Of a stretch of 64,000 nt of DNA, positions 7,775 through 13,646 are shown piece by piece. How positions within the stretch are numbered: position 1 is the stretch's first letter; the number at the start of each line of letters is the position of its first letter. Below the pieces are notes generated by a model, which did no database searches, was not told where the DNA came from, and was given only the letters and a program-made list of their open reading frames with translations. Source of the DNA: Bacteroidota bacterium (lineage in GTDB: Bacteria > Bacteroidota > Bacteroidia > B-17B0 > Aurantibacillaceae); assembly GCA_021155905.1 (NCBI GenBank), contig JAJNBG010000043.1:1-64000 (forward strand), in the 5' to 3' direction. The translations under genes were made by a program, and so were the position numbers.

Positions 7775-8203
7775 ATGACAGACAAAACTGAAACTGATAT
7801 TGTAAAATTCTTCCACGGACGAGACGCTTCTTTAAGACTATTTAAACGTCTTCGTAAACTAATCGAACGAAACCGCTCTCCGAAAATTGAAGTTTCCAAG
7901 ACACAAATATCGTTTGGAGAGGAATATAAATACATTTGGGTTTGGCTTCCACAGACTTGGATAAAAAAACGTTCTGAAAGCTCCATTACCCTGACTATTG
8001 TGACAGGTAAAAAAAATCATAGCGACAAAATAGAGGAATCAGTTCAGCCAAAAAAAGGTTATTGGACACATCATATAATAATTGAAAATGGCAAGGACAT
8101 TGACAAAGAAATTGAGGATTTGATTCAGGAAAGCATTAGTTTTTATTTAGAGCGTTTAGAACATAAGCGACAGCAAAAGACTAAGAAAAAGGCCAGTACA
8201 TAA
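7775..8203 (+). CDS. Cassette 4: hypothetical basic protein
   Basis: A 142-residue soluble protein without signal peptide or membrane segments, of unknown function. Charged helices flank a beta-rich centre (IEVSKTQISFG, YKYIWVWLPQTW, SSITLTIVTG), and the C-terminus is a lysine-rich helix (LEHKRQQKTKKKAST). It is the sole ORF between eroded repeat 3 and the remnant at 8201. The AT-rich composition matches the other cassette genes. Confidence 0.65.
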   Translation: MTDKTETDIVKFFHGRDASLRLFKRLRKLIERNRSPKIEVSKTQISFGEEYKYIWVWLPQTWIKKRSESSITLTIVTGKKNHSDKIEESVQPKKGYWTHHIIIENGKDIDKEIEDLIQESISFYLERLEHKRQQKTKKKAST

Positions 8204-8226
8204 ACAGCGCCTGGTTTAATGCGGGC
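8201..8226 (+). repeat. Remnant of an attC-like left arm (repeat 4)
   Basis: TAAACAGCGCCTGGTTTAATGCGGGC aligns with the TAACAGCACCTACCAAAATGCGGGC left arm of repeats 1 and 2, with several substitutions. No right arm is visible. The sequence then runs into unrelated DNA and a REP-like element. This marks the right edge of the array. Confidence 0.4.
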
Positions 8227-8394
8227 TGATGACAGGTTTCATATGTGGGGCATAGTTTCATTCGGCGGCCTTTCACATTTATGTACTTTGTCGTGCCTCC
8301 TCGCAATGACCTAAGAATTTTTTACAAATTATTCTGTCACCAATTGAAAATGGATCGTTATAAGGGACGAATAATAATTTGCTCCCAATGATTT
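8227..8394. other. Intergenic stretch with REP-like element
   Basis: No gene. TCGTGCCTCCTCGCAATGAC at 8291-8310 recurs with one change at 61312-61331 and is a REP-type dispersed repeat. The remainder shows no clear promoter consensus. Confidence 0.55.
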
Positions 8395-9519
8395 ATGACT
8401 ACGATTAAGCTGTGCGTTTTGTTATGTATGAGCTATTGTTTTACCAGCGCTCAGAACCTTGTTCCTGATTCGAGTTTCGAGAAGAATAAATTTGTACCGA
8501 TGGACTTTTCATCCCTGGGAGCCTCACACGTATGGAGTATTCCCAGCAGGGGAACATCGGATCTGTTTTGTAAATGTGATAGAAAAACCAAAGAGAATTC
8601 AGACAAAATTTATTCTGAAGTAGATGTTCCGCAAAATAACATGGGTTATCAAAACCCGCACTCCGGCACCTGCTATGTCGGCTTGTTTGTCTTTTCACAC
8701 GGCAATTACAGGGAGTATTTACAAACCGCTCTTAACGAGCCCTTAAACAAGAACAAAACCTATCTTTTTACTATGTATATAAGCCTGGCGGATTATTCAA
8801 GTATTTCCATTGACAAGATTGGAGTTTGTTTTATTCCCGGTAAAGCCGATTATCAATCGTCCGATGTAATTACAGATCTAAGCCCTGTTTATATGAGTAT
8901 AGAACGTGAGGTTGGAAATGATATAAAAAACTGGCACCGATTATCTGTTACCTATAAAGCAATGGGTGGCGAACAGTATCTTTTAATTGGCAGTTTTGTG
9001 ATCAATCAAATCAGGAGAACAAAGCTAAAAGCTCCCAAGGAAGTAAAATCCCGCATCAATCAGAAGATTGAGCGAGATGCATATTATTTTATTGATGATG
9101 TGAGCCTTGTTGAAACAGATCTAAAGGAGCCAATCGATACAATGAATGTGGTTCCCGATACGCTGAAAGAAATTCATCCGAACAGTTTAATTATTTTGAA
9201 GAACGTTTTATTCCGAACCGGTGAAGCTGCTCTGCTAAAGGCATCGCGCTCTGAATTAGATTTAATTGTTGACTATCTTAAAAAGAATAAGGATAAAAAT
9301 ATTGAAATTTCCGGCCATACAGATAATTCCGGAAATGAGAAAAGTAACAGAAAGCTTTCTACAGGAAGAGCAAAAGCAGTAGCCGATTATTTGGAATTAA
9401 GTGGAATAGATAGGGCCCGGATAATATATACCGGGTGTGGAAGTTCAAGACCGGTCGCCAACAATGAGACCGATGAGGGCAAGCAGCAAAACAGGAGAGT
9501 TGAATTTATTCTCAGGTAA
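8395..9519 (+). CDS. OmpA-family outer-membrane protein
   Basis: A 374-residue exported protein. Signal peptide about residues 1-19 (LCVLLCMSYCFTSAQ). Residues 20-240 form a beta-rich domain opening with NLVPDSSFEKN, like galactose-binding/jelly-roll modules that precede OmpA domains in Bacteroidota. Residues 262-374 are an OmpA/MotB peptidoglycan-binding domain: VLFRTGEAALL, ISGHTDNSGN, LSTGRAKAVADYL and a C-terminal NRRVEFIL. The OmpA part anchors to peptidoglycan via diaminopimelate-binding D and R residues, both visible in GHTDNSG and NRRVEF. The ligand of the N-terminal domain is unknown. Confidence 0.88.
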   Translation: MTTIKLCVLLCMSYCFTSAQNLVPDSSFEKNKFVPMDFSSLGASHVWSIPSRGTSDLFCKCDRKTKENSDKIYSEVDVPQNNMGYQNPHSGTCYVGLFVFSHGNYREYLQTALNEPLNKNKTYLFTMYISLADYSSISIDKIGVCFIPGKADYQSSDVITDLSPVYMSIEREVGNDIKNWHRLSVTYKAMGGEQYLLIGSFVINQIRRTKLKAPKEVKSRINQKIERDAYYFIDDVSLVETDLKEPIDTMNVVPDTLKEIHPNSLIILKNVLFRTGEAALLKASRSELDLIVDYLKKNKDKNIEISGHTDNSGNEKSNRKLSTGRAKAVADYLELSGIDRARIIYTGCGSSRPVANNETDEGKQQNRRVEFILR

Positions 9520-9652
9520 AACTTTTGTCTTACGGATTTGTTCGTTTTGTTGTTTTTCATCCATGAAAGTGTAATCCTGGCAATTCAGTTGTATTTTTCT
9601 TCGCTTTGTTATCCAATAACATTTTTTAGCAAATAGGCATCAGGCAATCCAT

Positions 9653-9660
9653 TATATTTG
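9653..9660 (+). promoter_or_regulatory. Putative -7 promoter box TATATTTG
   Basis: Exact fit to the Bacteroidota TAnnTTTG -7 element, ending 7 bases before the start codon at 9668. If used, the transcript would have almost no leader. No TTG -33 element lies at the usual spacing. Confidence 0.4.
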
Positions 9661-9667
9661 TCTGCAC

Positions 9668-10018
9668 ATGAGATCAATTGCATTCATATTAATGACTTAC
9701 CTTTCACTGCTTACGGTTTCTCCGGTAGTATGTGGCGGATACTTGGTCTTAAAACAAGCGGATCTATGCTGTAACACGAGTTGCGGGACTCAATGCACAA
9801 AAGACCTCTCAACTAATAAAGCATCAGGCCCTTCAGAAAAAGATTCGTCCTGTCTTTCCTGTTGTTCATTACAAAATTGCCATTGCAGTTTCGTAGCTGT
9901 TCCCGAATTTAATTTTAACGTTGAAATGTCTTTAAACACCAAAAGGCCACCTGTTAAGAACGACAACGTTCTTTCAGATTATCTTTCGGATTGCTGGCAA
10001 CCCCCTGAACTTATTTGA
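9668..10018 (+). CDS. Cysteine-rich secreted small protein
   Basis: A 116-residue protein of unknown function. An N-terminal hydrophobic segment (AFILMTYLSLLTVSPVVCG) is a signal peptide or anchor. Cysteines cluster at 34, 35, 39, 43 and at 62, 65, 66, 71 and 73 (motifs LCCNTSCGTQC and CLSCCSLQNCHC), suggesting a metal-binding or disulphide-rich domain. The C-terminal 40 residues are cysteine-poor. A second, tiny cysteine-rich peptide gene follows 66 bases downstream in the same direction, before a shared terminator. Confidence 0.65.
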   Translation: MRSIAFILMTYLSLLTVSPVVCGGYLVLKQADLCCNTSCGTQCTKDLSTNKASGPSEKDSSCLSCCSLQNCHCSFVAVPEFNFNVEMSLNTKRPPVKNDNVLSDYLSDCWQPPELI

Positions 10019-10084
10019 TCATTGCTCCTTAAAGGACCATATGTAATCTAATCAAATGAATATTCATCTTTAAAACAAATCCAA

Positions 10085-10177
10085 ATGACAAAATTAATCA
10101 TAGGCATCACAGCAGCGTTAGTAGTTGCAGGTGCCATCGTTTGTTGTTGTGGTAGCTGCCCTTTAGGCTGCTGCTAA
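10085..10177 (+). CDS. 30-residue cysteine-rich membrane peptide
   Basis: A short ORF of 30 codons starting ATG ACA AAA and ending TGC TGC TAA. The peptide has a hydrophobic helix (LIIGITAALVVAGAIV, residues 4-19) followed by a six-cysteine tail (CCCGSCPLGCC). It sits between the cysteine-rich gene at 9668 and a strong terminator, which supports it being transcribed. The arrangement (membrane anchor plus CCC-C-CC cluster) suggests a membrane-tethered metal or thiol site; this is inference. It is well below the length most gene finders keep. Confidence 0.55.
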   Translation: MTKLIIGITAALVVAGAIVCCCGSCPLGCC

Positions 10178-10191
10178 TCAAAACAAAAATC

Positions 10192-10223
10192 AAAAAGCCC
10201 CGCCATTATTGGCGGGGCTTTTT
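10192..10223. terminator. Bidirectional terminator
   Basis: AAAAAGCCCCGCC, a 6-base loop ATTATT, then GGCGGGGCTTTTT: a perfect 13-bp stem with T runs on both strands. It lies between the + strand cysteine-rich genes and the convergent YceI genes. Confidence 0.92.
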
Positions 10224-10250
10224 GATTTAATTAAGTAATGCAAGACAGAA

Positions 10251-10817
10251 TTAGTCAACAATAAACTCTACGTTAGCCAGGAGTTGGACTCCATCACCAA
10301 CCACGCTGTTAGGTGCACCAGCGCCAACCTTGAAATCCTGACGGTTCAGGCTTCCTGAAATAGTAAAGCCAACAACATATTTTTTTGTTGTTGGGTTGAG
10401 GAATTTTCCGTAAGCCACGTCCAGAAAAATGGGTTTGGTAATACCGTGGATGGTGATTTCGCCATTTAATTTATAAACTGTTGAACTGACTTTTTTAAAA
10501 GAAGTACTTTTAAACATAATGGTGGGATACTTAGCTTCGTCAAACCAGTCGGCACTCCTGAGATCCTTGTCTCTGACATCATTGTCAGTATCAATAGAAT
10601 TGACGGCTGCGGTCATTACAATCACGGCGTCGCTCAAGTCTTCTTTTTTAGATGTTAATGTTGCCACTACTTCTTTAAAATGCCCATCTACCTGCAAATG
10701 ATAAAAGTTTGTAGCGATGAAGCCCACACGTGTATGGTTCTTGTCAAGTGTATAGGTTTGCGCATATGTATACAATGAGATAATGCAAACAACTGCTGTG
10801 ATAATTATTTTTTTCAT
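10251..10817 (-). CDS. YceI family periplasmic protein, copy 2
   Basis: A 188-residue YceI-like protein: a lipocalin-type barrel that in the family binds polyisoprenoid lipids in the periplasm. Family motifs: TYTLDKNHTRVGF near the mature N-terminus, DKDLRSADWFDEAKYPTI in the middle, GEITIHGITKPI, and LNRQDFKVG. Signal peptide MKKIIITAVVCIISLYTYA; the start at 10817 is chosen because a start 15 codons upstream would bury that signal. It shares this organisation with the neighbouring copy (10855-11424), to which it is clearly paralogous. The two probably form one operon. Confidence 0.9.
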   Translation of the reverse strand: MKKIIITAVVCIISLYTYAQTYTLDKNHTRVGFIATNFYHLQVDGHFKEVVATLTSKKEDLSDAVIVMTAAVNSIDTDNDVRDKDLRSADWFDEAKYPTIMFKSTSFKKVSSTVYKLNGEITIHGITKPIFLDVAYGKFLNPTTKKYVVGFTISGSLNRQDFKVGAGAPNSVVGDGVQLLANVEFIVD

Positions 10818-10854
10818 TTCGGTTTTAATTTTATGATTCGTCTTAAAAAATTCT

Positions 10855-11424
10855 TTAGTCAACTATAAATCCTGCACTGGATCTTAGTTCAATTTCGTCA
10901 CCAACAATGGCACTGGCAGGACCTGTTCCGACCTGGAAATCTTGTCGGTTAAGCTTGCCTGTAACTGTAAATCCTATAGTGTTTTTTTTTGTCGCAGGAT
11001 TTATCTCTTTACCATTATAAACCACCTGGAATGTAATTGGTTTTGTAATTCCATGAATCGTGATATTTCCTGTTAGCTCATAAGTATTTCCTCCTGTTTT
11101 TTTGAATGAAGTGCTTTTAAAATTAATAGTAGGATATTTATTGGCATCAAGCCAGTTTTCGCTTCTAAGGTCTTTGTCCCGCGTATCATTGTCCGTATCA
11201 ATGGTGCTGACATTAGTGGTCATTTCAATGACGGCATCGGTATAATCTTCTTTTTTAGAGGTCATGGTTGCCGAAACGTCTTTAAATCGGCCATCTACCT
11301 TAGATATTCCGAAGTGGGTAGCGCTAAATCCAACCCGGGTGTGATTTTTATCTACTGTATAAGTTTGTGCCCGTGTTATCGAAACTATTCCGCATGCGAC
11401 AATCGTAAAAAGTAATGTTTTCAT
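10855..11424 (-). CDS. YceI family periplasmic protein, copy 1
   Basis: A 189-residue YceI family protein with signal peptide MKTLLFTIVACGIVSITRA. It matches its downstream paralogue block by block: TYTVDKNHTRVGFSA, SKKEDYTDAVIEM, DTDNDTRDKDLRSENWL, GNITIHGITKPI, LNRQDFQVG. It is the first gene of the pair, 37 bases from the next start. The expected role is binding an isoprenoid or other hydrophobic ligand in the periplasm; the ligand is not deducible. Confidence 0.9.
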   Translation of the reverse strand: MKTLLFTIVACGIVSITRAQTYTVDKNHTRVGFSATHFGISKVDGRFKDVSATMTSKKEDYTDAVIEMTTNVSTIDTDNDTRDKDLRSENWLDANKYPTINFKSTSFKKTGGNTYELTGNITIHGITKPITFQVVYNGKEINPATKKNTIGFTVTGKLNRQDFQVGTGPASAIVGDEIELRSSAGFIVD

Positions 11425-11556
11425 TTGAATGATATTTGGTTTTACACTCCGAATTTACCCAATGATAATACCAGGCATATTACATTTTTATAGCCATCGT
11501 TTGCAAATAAACAAGAACATAAATTAGGTGTGACATTAATTTGAAAGCCGGAGATA

Positions 11557-11587
11557 TTGACTTTACCAATACAATCAATTAATTTTG
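11557..11587 (+). promoter_or_regulatory. Bacteroidota-type promoter of the VOC gene
   Basis: TTG at 11557-11559, 20 bases, then TAATTTTG at 11580-11587, matching TTG-N17-23-TAnnTTTG. The expected transcription start is within a few bases of the ATG at 11595, so the mRNA would be leaderless or nearly so. Confidence 0.5.
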
Positions 11588-11594
11588 ATGTAGG

Positions 11595-11984
11595 ATGGAG
11601 CAAACAAAAACATATGGACTTACTCACCTGGCGATCGGTGTTAGCGATCTTTCCTGTACCCGTGATTTTTATCAGGCGGTCTTTGGCATGGTTCTAATGT
11701 ATGAAACCGAACAAATGATTCAGCTCACCACACCGGGTTGCAATGACATATTGGTATTTGAAAAAAAGAATGATTTGGCAAATGGTCATACGGGGGGCAT
11801 TGCTCATTTTGGTTTTCGTTTACGTGACGCAAAAGACATAGATGATCTTCATGAAAAAATTATGAAGGCGGGCGGCACCATTATTGAGAAAAGCGAATTT
11901 GTTCCCGGCGCACCTTATCTTTATTTTAAGGACCCCGATAACTATACTGTTGAGATTTGGTATGAGTTGATTACCGGCAAATGA
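11595..11984 (+). CDS. VOC family (glyoxalase/dioxygenase fold) protein
   Basis: A 129-residue protein with two beta-alpha-beta-beta-beta modules of the vicinal oxygen chelate superfamily. Likely metal ligands are H11 (THLAIGVSDL), a histidine in GIAHFGFRL and a glutamate in NYTVEIWYE. The segment FYQAVFGMVLMYE is typical of glyoxalase/bleomycin-resistance members. Cytoplasmic, single gene. The substrate cannot be assigned from sequence. Confidence 0.85.
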   Translation: MEQTKTYGLTHLAIGVSDLSCTRDFYQAVFGMVLMYETEQMIQLTTPGCNDILVFEKKNDLANGHTGGIAHFGFRLRDAKDIDDLHEKIMKAGGTIIEKSEFVPGAPYLYFKDPDNYTVEIWYELITGK

Positions 11985-12019
11985 GCAATTTACATGCGTT
12001 TCTGTTTCCCTAAATTCAT

Positions 12020-12027
12020 TATATTTG
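12020..12027 (+). promoter_or_regulatory. Putative -7 promoter box TATATTTG
   Basis: Exact TAnnTTTG match overlapping a possible TTG start codon at 12025. This argues that the real start of the TPR gene is the ATG at 12052, 25 bases downstream. Confidence 0.45.
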
Positions 12028-12051
12028 ATCAACAGACTGTTGTTCATCTTC

Positions 12052-13554
12052 ATGATTTCCAGATTAAGACATATCTTCCTTTTGATCAATATTGCTGTTC
12101 TCAGCATAAATATATATGCTCAAAATCCCATCATTGATTCATTAAAGATCGCTCTGAAACATGCGAAACATGACACCACCCGCTGTAACATCCTCAACCA
12201 GTTAACAGAGGCTGAAAGCGATGATAAACTGTGGCCCATCTATAATGATGAACTCGCAGAACTTGCTTCAAAAAACCTGAAAGCCGAACCCGGAAATGTG
12301 TTTTATCTCAAAAAACTGGCAGCGGCATTAGGCAACAAGGGTTATCAATACGCACGTCAAAGTAATGTGCAGAAGGCATCGGCTTATTATCACCGGGCGT
12401 TAAAAATCCAGGAAAGCATTGACGATAAATTAGGTATTGCCAACAACCTCAATAATATTGGCTTTGGTTTCGTAACGCTCGGGGATATTGACAAGGCGCT
12501 TAATTATTATCACCGTTCACTCAAAATCCTGGAAGAAATAAAAGACATGCAGGGCCTCGCATATCTGTTGAATAATATCGGTCACGTATATGAAAACCAG
12601 GGAGACAAAGAAAAAGCACTTGAGTATTACCACAGGTCATTGGCGATCAGGGAAAAGATTGACGACAAGCAAGGCATAGGGCAGTCCCTTGTCAACATCG
12701 GTTATATTTATGACCAGAGTGGCAATTTAACAAAAGCCATGGAGTATTATTTAAGATCGCTGGAAGTGAGAGAATCAATCAGTGATAGATCTGGTGTTGC
12801 CAATTCTTTAAATAATATCGGTAATATTTATTATGCCCGTCATGAACCTGAAAAGGCCTTGAATTACCATTTGAAGGCTCTTGCTATCCGGAAAGACATA
12901 TCAGATAAAAAAGGCATCTCTTCTTCACTCCATAACATTGCGTCGGCATACCTTAAGGTGGGTAAAACCGGACAGGCACTTAAATCGGCTCAGGAAAGTA
13001 TGCAGATTGCACAGACATTAGGATTTCCTGAATACATTATCAATGCGGCCCTCACTCTGAAGAAAATTTACGAGAGTCAAAATAAACACAAGGAAGCTCT
13101 TGAAATGGCAGAGTTGCATACGCTCATGCGTGATAGTATCAGTAATGAGAACACCCGGAAACTAAGTGTAAAAAAACAATTCCAGTATGAATATGAAAAG
13201 CAAGCGGCGGCAGACAGTGTTAAACACGCGGAGGAACAAAAGGTGATTAATGCCCAACTGGGTGCGCAGGCGGCAAGCTTAAAGCAGGAAAGGACACAGC
13301 GGTATGCTCTGTATGGCGGATTGATTCTGGTGATCACATTTTTTGGTTTTGTATTTAATCGTTATCGGGTGGCACAAAAACAAAAGAAAATTATTGAAGC
13401 ACAAAAAGTTTTAGTCGATAGTGCTTATGATAGTCTGCATGAAAAAAACAAAGAGGTCCTGGATAGCATTCATTATGCCAAACGTATCCAGGGAGCCTTA
13501 CTGACACCTGAGGTATACATCGAAAGAACATTGAACAGGCTGAATGGAAACTGA
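12052..13554 (+). CDS. TPR sensor-like protein lacking its C-terminal phosphatase domain
   Basis: A 500-residue protein: signal peptide (FLLINIAVLSINIYAQ), then six to seven tetratricopeptide repeats (about residues 60-350, repeated NNIG...KALNYYHRSLKI units), a membrane helix (YALYGGLILVITFFGFVFN) and a short coiled coil. The family normally continues into a SpoIIE/PP2C phosphatase, as the next gene does. This protein stops at DSIHYAKRIQGALLTPE...NGN, exactly where that domain should begin. It is therefore a truncated paralogue of the neighbour. ATG 12052 was chosen over TTG 12025 because of the signal peptide and the promoter box. Confidence 0.85.
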   Translation: MISRLRHIFLLINIAVLSINIYAQNPIIDSLKIALKHAKHDTTRCNILNQLTEAESDDKLWPIYNDELAELASKNLKAEPGNVFYLKKLAAALGNKGYQYARQSNVQKASAYYHRALKIQESIDDKLGIANNLNNIGFGFVTLGDIDKALNYYHRSLKILEEIKDMQGLAYLLNNIGHVYENQGDKEKALEYYHRSLAIREKIDDKQGIGQSLVNIGYIYDQSGNLTKAMEYYLRSLEVRESISDRSGVANSLNNIGNIYYARHEPEKALNYHLKALAIRKDISDKKGISSSLHNIASAYLKVGKTGQALKSAQESMQIAQTLGFPEYIINAALTLKKIYESQNKHKEALEMAELHTLMRDSISNENTRKLSVKKQFQYEYEKQAAADSVKHAEEQKVINAQLGAQAASLKQERTQRYALYGGLILVITFFGFVFNRYRVAQKQKKIIEAQKVLVDSAYDSLHEKNKEVLDSIHYAKRIQGALLTPEVYIERTLNRLNGN

Positions 13555-13646
13555 GACTGGTAAAGGCCCCCCTTTTGCTAATTGTTAAAATCCTCTTATC
13601 TTTAAAAAACATCAATTTTTTTAAATTATATTCTGAGACATTATCA

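Larger units (their letters stand above)
4873..8226 (+). mobile_element. Integron-like gene-cassette array without integrase (CALIN-like)
   Basis: Four unrelated, co-oriented single-gene modules are separated by related long inverted repeats. The repeats at 5711-5901 and 6906-7084 are near-identical over most of their length; those at 7660-7770 and 8201-8226 are eroded copies. Module 1 begins G|TTAGGGGT (4951) and ends ACCCCTAAC (5711-5719), perfectly complementary. Module 2 begins G|TTAATAATAA (5895) and ends TTATAAC (6906-6912). Module 3 begins G|TTAGGCACC (7075) and ends GGTGCTAAT (7660-7668). Self-complementary cassette ends formed by RYYYAAC and GTTRRRY cores are the hallmark of integron attC sites. 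No integrase lies in the window. The integron reading is an inference from layout and sequence. Confidence 0.6.

Noticed and set aside
4873-8226. Reading the repeats as ordinary transcription terminators or REP elements only
   Set aside because: The elements are about 190 bases, contain two nested paired regions with conserved cores, lack T tails and have ends that pair within each module; terminators do not explain this.
4873-8226. Prophage or insertion sequence
   Set aside because: No transposase, integrase, phage structural gene or target-site duplication could be seen.
12025-12051. TTG start for the first TPR protein
   Set aside because: It overlaps a TATATTTG promoter box and adds residues ahead of a complete signal peptide beginning at ATG 12052.
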